From positions 1 to 64,000 of the forward strand of contig NZ_FXAN01000049.1 in assembly GCF_900176645.1 (NCBI RefSeq): a stretch of DNA of 64,000 nt, written 5' to 3'. Shown here piece after piece: positions 45,397-54,830 of this stretch; position 1 is the stretch's first letter, and every line of letters starts with the position of its first letter. This DNA is from Burkholderia singularis (lineage in GTDB: Bacteria; Pseudomonadota; Gammaproteobacteria; Burkholderiales; Burkholderiaceae). The notes under the pieces are model-generated. The model was given only the letters and a program-made list of their open reading frames with translations. It did no database searches and had not been told where the DNA came from. The translations under genes and the position numbers were made by a program.

Positions 45397-46599
45397 TCAA
45401 ACGCCGCTCGCGATCACCGCGCCGAAAGCCTCCGACACGATGCCGACATTCGCCTCGTTCAACCCGGCGACGCACATCCGCCCCGAGCGCAACACATACA
45501 CGCCGTGCTCCTCGCGCAGCCGGTCGACCTGCGACGCGCTCAGCCCCGTATACGTAAACATCCCGCGCTGCCTCACGTAACGGGCAAGGGCATCGGCCGG
45601 CACATGCGCGCGCAGGCCGTCGTGAATCGCGGCACGCATCTTCGCGATGCGCCGGCACATTGCCGCAAGCTCCTCTTCCCACTGCGCACGCAGCGCGGGC
45701 GTCGTGAGTACCTGGGCAACGATCTTTGCGCCATAGATCGGCGAGCTGCTGTAGTTCGAGCGCACGACGCCCGCGAGTTGACCGAGCACGCGCTGCGCAA
45801 CCGCCACATCGTCGCAAATAGCCGACAATGCGCCGACGCGCTCGCCATACAGCGAGAAGTTCTTCGAGAACGAATTCGCAACGAGGGCCGGCACACCGCG
45901 ACGTGCCAGCTCGCGCAATGCGAACGCGTCTGCCGCGAGCCCCGCGCCGAAACCCTGGTATGCGATATCGACGAACGGCAACAGCTCGCGCGCCTGCACG
46001 ACATCGATCAGCTTGAGCCACTGCGCTTCATCGAGATCGACGCCGGTCGGGTTATGGCAGCATGCGTGCAGCAACACGACACTGCGCGGCGGCAACGCGT
46101 CGATCGCCGCGAGCATCGCGTCGAACTTCAGGCCGCCCGTCTCGTCGTCGTAGTACGGATACGTGTTGACCGTCAGTCCTGCGCGCTCGAAGATAAACCG
46201 ATGATTCTCCCAGCTCGGATCGCTGATCCACACTTGCGCGCCGGGAAAATAGCGCTTGATGAAATCCGCGCCGATCCGCAGCGCGCCCGATCCGCCGAGC
46301 GTTTGCACCGTCGCGATGCGGCCGGCCGCGCGCGCTTCGCTGTCCTCACCGAACAGAACCGTCTGCACGGCGTCGCGATACGACGCCAAGCCCGTCATCG
46401 GCAGATAAGGTTTCGGGCCGCCTTCTCGCTGCACGATCGCCTCGGCTTCACGCACGGCGTTCAGCACCGGAATGCGGCCTTCGTCGTCGAAGTAAATGCC
46501 GATGCACAGATTGACTTTGCGCGCACGCGGATCTTGCTGAAAATTCTCGTTCAACGTGAGAATCGGATCGCCGGGAAACGCATCGATATGTTCAAACAT
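45397..46599 (-). CDS. tyrB: Aromatic amino-acid aminotransferase
   Basis: A 400-residue class I aminotransferase. The cofactor lysine is K246 in NSFSKNFSLYGERVG, with the NPTG loop at 183-186 (HACCHNPTGVDL) and VDIAYQGFG holding the Tyr that contacts the pyridine ring. The N-terminal MFEHIDAFPGDPILTL is shared with TyrB/AspC. It moves amino groups between aromatic amino acids (or aspartate) and 2-oxoglutarate. It lies 37 bp after an aromatic amino-acid type permease and is read in the same direction, so the two probably form an operon. Confidence 0.93.
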   Translation of the reverse strand: MFEHIDAFPGDPILTLNENFQQDPRARKVNLCIGIYFDDEGRIPVLNAVREAEAIVQREGGPKPYLPMTGLASYRDAVQTVLFGEDSEARAAGRIATVQTLGGSGALRIGADFIKRYFPGAQVWISDPSWENHRFIFERAGLTVNTYPYYDDETGGLKFDAMLAAIDALPPRSVVLLHACCHNPTGVDLDEAQWLKLIDVVQARELLPFVDIAYQGFGAGLAADAFALRELARRGVPALVANSFSKNFSLYGERVGALSAICDDVAVAQRVLGQLAGVVRSNYSSSPIYGAKIVAQVLTTPALRAQWEEELAAMCRRIAKMRAAIHDGLRAHVPADALARYVRQRGMFTYTGLSASQVDRLREEHGVYVLRSGRMCVAGLNEANVGIVSEAFGAVIASGV

Positions 46600-46636
46600 G
46601 GCGGTTTCTGACTGATGAATGGAAAGGGAAATCGGG

Positions 46637-48022
46637 TCAACGCGCCGAAGCGCCGTCCGTCAGCGCATATTGCACGCCGCGCGGCCGCAGGCGGTAGCCA
46701 ATCGCGAGCACCGCGAGCCATACCGGAATCAAATAGACCGACAGACGCAGATCCGGTGTTCGATACATGATGACGAGAATGGCCGCCATGAACGCGAGAC
46801 ACAGGTAATTCGTCAGAGGATAGCCGATGCTCTTGAAGCGCGTTTCGGCGCCCGCAGCACGTTTGGCGCGGCGAAAACGCAGATGAATCACGCTGATCAT
46901 CGCCCAGTTGATGATGATCGCCGATACGACGAGCCCCATCAACAACTCGAATGCCTTACCCGGCATGAAGTAGTTGATCAGCACGCACAGCGCGGTTGCG
47001 AGCGCCGACATGCCGAGCGCCGCAATCGGAATACCGCGCCGGTTGACATGGGCGAGCGCGCGCGGCGCATTGCCCTGCTGCGCAAGCCCGTACAGCATCC
47101 GGCTGTTGCAATAGACGCCGCTGTTGTAGACCGACAGCGCGGCCGTCAGCACCACAACGTTCAACACATTCGCCGCGATATCACTCGATAGCGCATGAAA
47201 GATCATCACGAACGGGCTGCCGCCGGTGACGACCTTCTGCCACGGATACAGCGCGAGCAACACGCCGAGCGCGCCGATATAGAAAATCAGAATCCGGTAG
47301 ATCACCTGATTGGTTGCGCGCGGAATGCTGCGGCCAGGATCGTCCGCCTCGGCAGCCGTGATACCGACAAGCTCGAGCCCGCCGAACGAGAACATAATGC
47401 CCGCCATCGCCATCGCGAGCCCGCCGACGCCGTTGGGGAAAAAACCGCCGTGCCGCCACAGATTCGACACGCCGGCTTCGGGCCCCGCGTGCCCCGACAT
47501 CAGTAAATAACCGCCGTAGACGATCATCCCGACGATCGCGGCCACCTTGACGAGCGCAAACCAGAACTCCGTCTCGCCGTAAGACTTGACGCTCGCGAGA
47601 TTGATCGCATTGATCGCGCAGAAGAACACCAGCGCGGAGATCCAGGTCGGCACGCCCGGCCACCAGTACTGAACGTAGATGCCGACCGCGGAAAGCTCGG
47701 CCATGCTGACGAGCACATACAGCACCCAATAGTTCCAGCCAGACAGAAAGCCGGTGAAATGCCCGCAGTATTTATACGCGAAATGGCTGAACGAACCGGC
47801 GACAGGCTCGTCGACGACCATCTCGCCAAGCTGCCGCATGATGAAGAACGCAACGACGCCCGCCAACGCATAGCCGAGCAACACCGACGGCCCCGCCGTC
47901 TGAATCGTCTGAGCAATACCGAGGAAAAGCCCGGTGCCGATCGCGCCGCCTAACGCGATTAATTGAATGTGACGATTCTTCAACCCCCGTTTGAGGCCAT
48001 CGTCGTTCTGATCCAAAACCAT
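46637..48022 (-). CDS. Aromatic amino-acid type permease (AroP/PheP family)
   Basis: A 461-residue APC transporter with 12 helices: GGAIGTGLFLGIAQTIQTAG, RQLGEMVVDEPVAGSFSHFA and NSGVYCNSRMLYGLAQQGNA. The pattern is that of AroP/PheP, consistent with its operon partner TyrB. ATG 48022 with GGAGAAG. It is divergent from an Lrp-type regulator. Confidence 0.93.
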   Translation of the reverse strand: MVLDQNDDGLKRGLKNRHIQLIALGGAIGTGLFLGIAQTIQTAGPSVLLGYALAGVVAFFIMRQLGEMVVDEPVAGSFSHFAYKYCGHFTGFLSGWNYWVLYVLVSMAELSAVGIYVQYWWPGVPTWISALVFFCAINAINLASVKSYGETEFWFALVKVAAIVGMIVYGGYLLMSGHAGPEAGVSNLWRHGGFFPNGVGGLAMAMAGIMFSFGGLELVGITAAEADDPGRSIPRATNQVIYRILIFYIGALGVLLALYPWQKVVTGGSPFVMIFHALSSDIAANVLNVVVLTAALSVYNSGVYCNSRMLYGLAQQGNAPRALAHVNRRGIPIAALGMSALATALCVLINYFMPGKAFELLMGLVVSAIIINWAMISVIHLRFRRAKRAAGAETRFKSIGYPLTNYLCLAFMAAILVIMYRTPDLRLSVYLIPVWLAVLAIGYRLRPRGVQYALTDGASAR

Positions 48023-48205
48023 GTCTTCTCCATTGGGTCCGCCCGCGGCGGAGCGGCGACGCGCATCCAGACCGGCCGGGGCGCCTTATATAGTGTTTCC
48101 GGCACCCGGTCGCGGTTTCACGCCGGGCTTACCGGGCTGGGGACTGCCGAAAAGCCGGCGCTCAGTTTATCGCTGGCGGGACGAAATCGGGTTTCGTACC
48201 CCCTT

Positions 48206-48240
48206 CATGCAAACCCTACATTATGAGATAAAATTGCATG
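48206..48240. promoter_or_regulatory. Putative Lrp operator (inverted repeat)
   Basis: CATGCAA (48206-48212) and TTGCATG (48234-48240) are perfect inverted 7-mers, 28 bp centre to centre, about two and a half DNA turns, in the promoter between the permease and the lrp-type gene. The right half covers the alternative ATG 48238, supporting the later start 48265. Confidence 0.55.
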
Positions 48241-48264
48241 CAGGAGACAAATCAGGAAACAAAA

Positions 48265-48732
48265 ATGCAAGAAGCGCTTCTGGATCGCATCGATCGTCAA
48301 TTGCTCGGCATCCTGCAGGAACGTGGGCGGATCTCCAATTTGGAATTGGCGAGTGCAGTTGGGCTGTCGCCCGCTCAAACATTGCGGCGACATCGCCGGC
48401 TCGAGGAAATCGGCGCGATCAAACGCTACGAAACCCGGCTCGATGCCGGCATGCTGGGCTTCGGAGTCACCGCGTTCGTGCAGGTCACGATGGAGCGCGG
48501 CCATATCCGCGATTTGTCGACGTTCCAGAAGCTTGTGTCCGAACTCGCGCAAATCCAGGAATGCTTTTCCGTCACCGGAGATATCGACTACGTGCTGAAG
48601 GTCGTCGCCGCGGATCTGAAAGGGTTGTCGACGTTCCTGCTCGATACGCTGATGCGCATTCCCGGCGTGAGCGGCGTGCATTCGAGCGTCTGCCTTGACG
48701 AGATCAAATGCACCAGCGCGGTACCGCTGTAG
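48265..48732 (+). CDS. Lrp/AsnC family regulator
   Basis: A 155-residue Lrp/AsnC protein. The helix-turn-helix is at about 5-60 (LDRIDRQLLGILQERGRISN, SPAQTLRRHRRLEEIGAIKR) and the RAM ligand domain at 65-150 (ECFSVTGDIDYVLKVVAADL). ATG 48265 has AGGAAA before it; ATG 48238 is less likely. It probably senses an aromatic amino acid and controls the divergent permease-tyrB operon. Confidence 0.92.
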   Translation: MQEALLDRIDRQLLGILQERGRISNLELASAVGLSPAQTLRRHRRLEEIGAIKRYETRLDAGMLGFGVTAFVQVTMERGHIRDLSTFQKLVSELAQIQECFSVTGDIDYVLKVVAADLKGLSTFLLDTLMRIPGVSGVHSSVCLDEIKCTSAVPL

Positions 48733-49687
48733 CCCAGCCGCCGGCAGGACATTCCGCCGTCGCGTGCTTCGATTCGCCGCGCAAGGCCATCGGCAAACCG
48801 GTTGATCTTTACGCGGCCGCGCAACGGTGCTCGCGAAACAAGCTGTAACGAGAACGTGCGTACTCGAGGCTGGCCGTTTTCGGAACATGCGCAGCATGCC
48901 ACTGCCGCGCCGGCTCGCCACGCTCGAGTGGCATTCGGCATGCCTGGCTCGCCTCGGAAAATGCGCCGGACGGATGGCGTCGGCATCATCGGGAAAGCCA
49001 GCGGACTTGCATTTCTCGGCGATTTCCGCCTCGCCAGATGATCAGGATTCCTGGTCATCCAGGTATCGATATGCCCGGCTCTCGGAGCTGCACCGAATCG
49101 GCGCGCATTTGTGGGCATCGGTCGAAGCGGCCTACGGAGCACGCGGTCGGCGCTACTTACGTCGAGGTGCCGTCAATTTAACGCAAACCACCGTGCCAGA
49201 TATTCCGGAAATTGTTACTCAATGTCCGTTGATTCGGAGCGGAAAACCATGCCGCAACACCATTTGCCAAGACACAAAGTGGATTCAATATCCGGTACAT
49301 TGAAAAATCCAATGTGGCAAACAACTATTCAAACGAGAAAAATTCGAATCAATTTTTATGGGCTACATAGTTCATCACAAACAATCCGGACAATATCGAT
49401 AGTTTTAAAAAAACGTTTTCCACCAACCAAATCATCCCATCGATTCGAATTACTCAATAATTTTCACAAATTATCTTGAGTCAATAATTTGAAGGCAAAA
49501 TTCGGCAGACCACCCAACATCGCAACTCAGGAAAAGCCAATTTTTTTCGTCAATTGATGCAAAATTATTTCTGCCACCCAATTCCTCACCTTCAAAATCC
49601 ACACAAAATAATTTGACAAAACAGAAGCTTTGTATAAGTTATGTAGGACGAAATAACTGCGGTTCCATCCCCCCAACAAGGACGATC
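48733..49687. other. Long gene-free stretch, AT-rich on its right side
   Basis: 955 bp. The left 400 bp has normal composition with no supported gene; from about 49150 the sequence turns sharply AT-rich, which continues into the chitinase leader. Probable boundary of an acquired segment. No repeat, tRNA or insertion-sequence end was recognised. Confidence 0.5.
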
Positions 49688-50743
49688 ATGAGAAAAGAAA
49701 TGCTAAAACGCGCCGTTTCGATTCTTGCCGGATGTTTGCTGGCAGCATGTGGAGATGGCGGCTCCAGCGGTATATCGGGCATAGCGCAAAAATCGATGAA
49801 GGCGGCAGCTGCGGCCACGCCCCGATTGATATATAGTCCTTATAAAGACATCACGATCAGCATGAACTGGAACACGAACGTCATCTCCACCAACGTGACC
49901 GGTTCGCTTCAACCCATCCTCAACGTCATGCCGAGCAATCTGGATACATTGACTTGGGCATTCGCCACCGGAGAGTGCGGCAGCGAGAACTGGGGAGGGC
50001 TTCAGCCTGCAATGGTGGCCAGCGCCAACGTGCAAAGCATGGTGAACGCCGGAAAGAAATACATCCTGTCGACCGGCGGCGCGGCCGGCTCATTTACCTG
50101 TAGCTCGGATGCCGGCTTTCAGAAATTCATTCAAACCTACTATTCGGCTAATCTGGTCGGCGTCGACTTCGACATCGAGGCAGGCCAGAGTCAGGACGCA
50201 ATCAACAATCTCGTTCAACGCGTGATCAACGCCGCGCGGATCTACCCACAACTGCGCTTCAGCTTCACGCTCGCGACGCTCGGCGGCAATTCTGCGCAGA
50301 GCCTGAATCAGACCGGCGCCATGGTCATGAACGCAATCAAGAGCTACGGACTGACCAATTACACCATCAATTTGATGACGATGGATTACGGTAGCGCCAA
50401 TCCAGGCAACTGCGTGATCGGCAGCAATGGGTTGTGCGACATGGGAAAATCCGCCATCCAGGCAGCCGTCAATCTGCATAATTACTATGGCACCCCGTAT
50501 TCACAAATCGAATTGACGCCGATGATTGGAGGAAACGATACGCAGGACGAAACGTTTACACTCAACGACGTCAACACCATCTCGTCCTTTGCGCAACAAA
50601 ATGGCCTCGCGGGCATCCATTTCTGGTCGTTCGATCGCGACAACGATTGCCCTCCCGGCTATGCATCGCCCATCTGTAACAGCTATGGACAAGCTGGAAC
50701 GCTTGGATTCACCAAGCGATTCCTGTCCGCGCTGAATCTTTGA
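49688..50743 (+). CDS. GH18 chitinase-like lipoprotein
   Basis: A 351-residue glycoside hydrolase 18 protein. It has a lipoprotein signal (SILAGCLLAAC with lipobox cysteine C21), a short Ser/Ala linker, and a catalytic barrel. The GH18 motif is LVGVDFDIEAG with catalytic E164 and D160/D162; the YxMxxD-like NLMTMDYG and a C-terminal GIHFWSFDRDNDC are also present. It should cleave chitin or chitin-like polymers, anchored to the outer membrane or released. ATG 49688 follows AAGGA. The surrounding DNA is AT-rich, suggesting transfer. It has no separate chitin-binding domain. Confidence 0.92.
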   Translation: MRKEMLKRAVSILAGCLLAACGDGGSSGISGIAQKSMKAAAAATPRLIYSPYKDITISMNWNTNVISTNVTGSLQPILNVMPSNLDTLTWAFATGECGSENWGGLQPAMVASANVQSMVNAGKKYILSTGGAAGSFTCSSDAGFQKFIQTYYSANLVGVDFDIEAGQSQDAINNLVQRVINAARIYPQLRFSFTLATLGGNSAQSLNQTGAMVMNAIKSYGLTNYTINLMTMDYGSANPGNCVIGSNGLCDMGKSAIQAAVNLHNYYGTPYSQIELTPMIGGNDTQDETFTLNDVNTISSFAQQNGLAGIHFWSFDRDNDCPPGYASPICNSYGQAGTLGFTKRFLSALNL

Positions 50744-51570
50744 CGGCCGCGCCGGTCCGTTCGTCGAGGCAATGGCAAAGGCCGATTGAAAACAGTGAAG
50801 TTTATCTACGCTGCCGGGGCGCCCAGCATGGGCGCCTCGCGGTTCGCGGTTCGCGGCGCGTTGCTCCTCGGCATCACGTCTTCGGATCGATCCACGAAAG
50901 TCCGGCGCGCACTTGCACTGGGTTCAGAGCAGCAACGCCAACCCAGCCGTTCCGTATCGAACCGGTATGACGCCGGCCGATCGACGAAATGCCTTCGCGA
51001 ATACCGCCCGAACACCTGCCCCTTTCTTCGATACGAAACGCAACCCGCTTTCGAAAACCACGATAGAACCAAGCTTGCCTGGATTGAATCGACGGTTTCA
51101 TTCTTAATCCAAACCGGAACACGTGCGTCGCCGGACCGACAGCGCCACTTCCAGTACCGCATCGGTAGATTTATTGCGAAGCCGCCGCCCATTTACTTCG
51201 GCATCCGCTAGCGGAACCACCGCCCTTGCCACGCACCGCCAAACCGTTTCGTTCGCGGCGCCTGCACCTTCATCCACGATTTCATACAGTCACCGCCGCA
51301 GCAGATGGCGTGCCGCGGATCATATTCGGCTTTTCGCAGGCGTTAAATCGATTTCGCGTATCGATCACATCGTTAATTTCGCGCCATTAAAGTAAAACTA
51401 TCATCATTGATTCATATTCGTTAAACATTGAAAATTAAATTCCAGATAAAACCGAATTAAAAATGCCGTCGCACCGGATATGGTCATTCGATGCCATATC
51501 GGCGCAAGCGATCGATGCCGGACAAAGTTCGGCGGATCAGCGCAACCCTCAACCTGCGTAAACGAATGCC
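50744..51570. other. Gene-free stretch between chitinase and the 550-residue gene
   Basis: 827 bp. A perfect 8-bp stem GGCGCCCA/TGGGCGCC with a 3-base loop lies at 50818-50836, 75 bp after the chitinase stop, but without a U-tract. 51360-51470 is very AT-rich and may be the promoter of the next gene. Open frames on both strands here (about 50790-51210) match nothing and lack ribosome sites. Confidence 0.45.
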
Positions 51571-53223
51571 ATGCCGACCACCACCAACACCACTGCGATG
51601 CCATGTCCGGCGTTTGCGCCCAGCGCACCTCCCCTTCCCAGCCCCGCCGCCGCCCCAGCCAGAATGATGAAGCGCTCGGAAAGTCTGCCGGCCAGGATTT
51701 CCGCCGATCATCTCCCGGCACGGCGCCCCATCGGCCTGGCAAGGCCATATGGTCGTTTCGTGTCGCCGAGGAATCTAGCCAACGACGTCGCAAACAGTTT
51801 TCTGAAGAATGCCGGCTTCGATCTGGCGCTTCGCGAAAACAAATTGATCGTGACCCGCCACCGTGATCTCGAAGCGGCCGAGGCTCAATATCCACCGTCG
51901 GGACAAGTTCTCGCGCAGGTCTGCCAGGCATGGATGACGATGGAGCCGAAGCCGGCGAAACTGGACATCGCCGCGGCACTTCTGCCGGCGATCAATGCGC
52001 AGCTCCTCGAACACATCGAGGATTGCAAGATGGAAGGTAGCTTGAAGGAATCGGTCAAAGAACTCGCCAAAAAATACCTGACGGCATTCGGCGACCGGGA
52101 TTTGGCAATCGACGATCTGATTTCCACCGTCAATACTTATTTTTTCGACAAGATCGGCACGAACAATACGCTGACGAACGCCAATATCGCCTCGGCAGCA
52201 TTGACGGCTCTTTTCATGCTCGTGCCCACCATCGGCAAGAACCTGCCGATCCTCATGGCGGCCGTGCGAGACAAGCGCTATAAGGACGCCATCCTGCCGG
52301 CGTTGTCGATCATGTCAATTACCGCGATGACGCTCAATCCGACGATGGCCGCATTGGGGCGGGATCTTTCATCGGCGATTGCCGGTTCGGTAGGCAACCT
52401 GCTGATGATGATGCATTTGCCGGAAATCCTGCATCACGGTTACGAATGGGCCCAGCTCAAAAAAACCCGCTTCCCCGCCGAAACCCACCCATTCACCCAT
52501 TTTGCGCGCAACCACGGATTGGTCGACCAGGGTTTGCACGCCGCGTTGGATTTCATGCATGAATTCGGCGCGCAGTCCGGCTTTTTAGCACTCAATATGG
52601 TCAACGCGGTCACCAACGGCGGTTCCGCACGCAATCCGGCGGGCTTCCCGCTGCTCGCGATGCTGCTCGGCTCGTTTGTGCTGCACACGACCAGAGGCGA
52701 GCCGCCGTTCTCCGAATTCAAGGCGGACCGCAACGCCATCGCCGAAGGCCTGACGGCGAACAGCGAACACCATAGCGCACGCGCGCGCGCCGCGATGCTT
52801 TTCCTTCAGCAAAAGATCGCCGCGACTTACGACGCGAATTTCGGAAGCATCATCGCCCCGCAGTTGAACAGGTCTTTTGCCGATGCGCACATCGCGCGCC
52901 AGCTCGGCGGCCATACGTTGTCCGATGAAGACGAGAAAACGTTCGTCAAAAATCTTCTCAGTCATTTTGTCAACGAAAAAAAAGCGAAGGACGCGATTCA
53001 AGTAGCGATCGACAAAATTTACCGCTACGAGGACTTCGATCCGGCAACCAACGCGTGCGGCGATCCGCAGTTGGCTGAAATCCTGCGCTTCGTTCAGGCG
53101 CAACGAAACAAGGATCGGGCCTTTCTGCGTAACACGCGCGGCTTCGCCCATTCCAATCACGTTTATCGCAACATCATCTCTCACGCAATCCAATGTGCGG
53201 TCTTCGAAGAGCTTGGACGTTAG
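51571..53223 (+). CDS. 550-residue orphan protein, candidate secreted effector
   Basis: A protein of no family I recognise. Residues 1-55 are rich in Pro, Ala, Ser and Thr and probably disordered. The middle has hydrophobic helical segments at about 204-231, 238-262, 267-285 and 336-372. The flanks (60-200 and 380-550) look helical and charged. No catalytic motif, signal peptide or helix-turn-helix is visible. A disordered Pro-rich start followed by a helical body with hydrophobic hairpins is the look of type III effectors or translocators, but no hrpII-type box (TTCG-N16-TTCG) or chaperone gene is next to it. ATG 51571 has a weak ribosome site; ATG 51664 or 51667 are alternatives. Secretion is speculation. 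Confidence 0.75.
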   Translation: MPTTTNTTAMPCPAFAPSAPPLPSPAAAPARMMKRSESLPARISADHLPARRPIGLARPYGRFVSPRNLANDVANSFLKNAGFDLALRENKLIVTRHRDLEAAEAQYPPSGQVLAQVCQAWMTMEPKPAKLDIAAALLPAINAQLLEHIEDCKMEGSLKESVKELAKKYLTAFGDRDLAIDDLISTVNTYFFDKIGTNNTLTNANIASAALTALFMLVPTIGKNLPILMAAVRDKRYKDAILPALSIMSITAMTLNPTMAALGRDLSSAIAGSVGNLLMMMHLPEILHHGYEWAQLKKTRFPAETHPFTHFARNHGLVDQGLHAALDFMHEFGAQSGFLALNMVNAVTNGGSARNPAGFPLLAMLLGSFVLHTTRGEPPFSEFKADRNAIAEGLTANSEHHSARARAAMLFLQQKIAATYDANFGSIIAPQLNRSFADAHIARQLGGHTLSDEDEKTFVKNLLSHFVNEKKAKDAIQVAIDKIYRYEDFDPATNACGDPQLAEILRFVQAQRNKDRAFLRNTRGFAHSNHVYRNIISHAIQCAVFEELGR

Positions 53224-54070
53224 CACCGGCCTCGCCTCGCCGGGCATCACGAAAACGCCCGGTCATAAAGGGCTCGCACGCGTGCGTCGATCGCCGCCTG
53301 CGAGCGGCCTGTTCGGTTTTTTCATCCGTGTATTTCACCGCCCGTGGAGCGGCTCGCCCAGCATCGCCGGCACTCGGTCAGTGATGTTCGCCGCGACCCA
53401 AAACAAAAATAGAAATTCCGTCTTATCCGTTTGCTCGACGCGAGCCCGCCTGCTTGCGGCACGCTTTCACATGATCCGCGCCGATGCCCGATCGGAACCG
53501 CGTGCGCGGCGCGTTGAACGGAACACGCGATTATTGGAAGACCGCTATTCGCGGACTGCGATCCCGGCTCCCGCCTTCGGCGCAAACGTCGCTCAAACTC
53601 TTTCTCATCCGGCTTATCTTCCGCATTCGTCGCGTTCATCGATATTGCCGGCATTCATTCTCTTTACCGTGCCGTTTCATAAGAAGCTCCGCGCTGTCCG
53701 AAACAGCCATCAAAACTATCATTCAATGAATTACTCATGAACGTTGTTCAAGAAAATTGAATATAATGCAAAAAAATCAGCTTTTATCGCCGCGGAATTC
53801 GAGCACTGACGTCACGACCATCTGATTGATTTAACAATGGTTCGTGGTAAATTTCGACCGCTCGACAAAAACGGACCTTTTTGTCTAGAGGATTTTGCCC
53901 CTACCCGCAAGCTTATCTTTGTTGAACAATCTATTTGCTTATTGCGTGGCAACGCGCATCTTCGATGCGATGCATGATCTGCTCGAAGAAATTCAATCCA
54001 CTCGTCGATGCCCGACGCGCTCCATTTATGGGCTATTCCTTTGTGCTGTCTTCGTCACCTCGGTACGCCA
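53224..54070. other. Gene-free AT-rich leader before the recombinase
   Basis: 847 bp with no supported gene. Composition becomes AT-rich from about 53690. It contains the palindrome at 53864-53885 (separate entry). Confidence 0.5.
53864..53885. repeat. Perfect 8-bp inverted repeat upstream of the recombinase
   Basis: GACAAAAA (53864-53871), CGGACC, TTTTTGTC (53878-53885). Perfect dyad, 22 bp overall, 186 bp before the recombinase start. It could be an operator, a crossover site, or a short terminator-like hairpin. Confidence 0.55.
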
Positions 54071-54733
54071 ATGACCAGTCAATCTGCCCACCCTTCACGC
54101 ATGCGTCAAAACCACGCAACTCGCGCTCTACAGTCTGTTATTCCGAACCACCGCCCACCCGTTAAAATCGGTTATGCCCGCGTCTCGACTGACGAACAAA
54201 ATCTCCAATTGCAAATCGACGCGCTGCAATGCTGCGGTTGCGAACGCATTTTGACCGACCAGGGCATTTCCGGCACGGACTTCAGCCGTCCCGGTCTCGA
54301 CAGTGCGCTGGATCTGCTCAAACCTGGCGATACGCTCGTCGTCTGGCGGCTCGACCGCCTCGGACGCTCGCTGGCGAAGCTCGTCGATCTCGTCAATTTT
54401 CTGAGCCGGCGCGACATCGACTTCGTGTCCATCACGGAATCCATCAACACCGCGTCGCCGGGCGGCGTCCTGGTGTTCCATCTGATGGCCGCCCTCGCGG
54501 AATTCGAGCGCAGCCTCATCAGCGAGCGCACCCGCGCCGGCCTCGCCGCCGCCCGCGCACGCGGCAAACGGCTCGGCCGCCGCTCCGCGTTGTCCGCCCA
54601 TCAACGCGCGGAGGTTTTACAACTCATTCAAACCGTGTCGATCAACGAAGTCGCCGCGCAATTCAATGTTCATCCCCGTACCGTCAAGCGATTGATCCAT
54701 GCGTGCAACTTTTCTCAATCCGTTGACGAATAG
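54071..54733 (+). CDS. Serine recombinase (resolvase/invertase family)
   Basis: A 220-residue site-specific recombinase. The catalytic serine is S39 in KIGYARVSTDEQNLQLQ; conserved arginines lie in VWRLDRLGRSLAKLVDL and EFERSLISERTRAGLAAARA. A C-terminal Hin-type helix-turn-helix follows (VAAQFNVHPRTVKRLI). The catalytic part normally begins at the protein N-terminus, but the codon before KIGYAR is GTT, so ATG 54071 (about 31 extra residues) or ATG 54101 must be used. It lies alone in AT-rich DNA with no transposase beside it, which points to a remnant element or a stand-alone invertase. Confidence 0.9.
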   Translation: MTSQSAHPSRMRQNHATRALQSVIPNHRPPVKIGYARVSTDEQNLQLQIDALQCCGCERILTDQGISGTDFSRPGLDSALDLLKPGDTLVVWRLDRLGRSLAKLVDLVNFLSRRDIDFVSITESINTASPGGVLVFHLMAALAEFERSLISERTRAGLAAARARGKRLGRRSALSAHQRAEVLQLIQTVSINEVAAQFNVHPRTVKRLIHACNFSQSVDE

Positions 54734-54802
54734 CATTTCAGCCTCTAATATCGGACCGACTTGCCTCTCCCCGTGGCAAGTCAATATCAGAATCATTGAT
54801 CG

Positions 54803-54830
54803 GCGCGACCTTCACGGCCGCGCTTTTTTT
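54803..54830 (+). terminator. Intrinsic terminator of the recombinase gene
   Basis: GCGCG-A-CC, loop TTCAC, GG-C-CGCGC, then seven T (54824-54830), 70 bp after the recombinase stop. Confidence 0.85.

Noticed and set aside
50818-50836. Terminator after the chitinase
   Set aside because: Perfect GC stem but no U-tract on either side; kept only as a note.
50786-51211. Rightward frame of 141 codons after the chitinase
   Set aside because: No ribosome site, no recognisable domain, and an equally long frame on the opposite strand.
51361-51570. hrpII box (TTCG-N16-TTCG) upstream of the orphan 550-residue gene
   Set aside because: TTCG occurs at 51378, 51417, 51486 and 51528, but no two are 20 bp apart.
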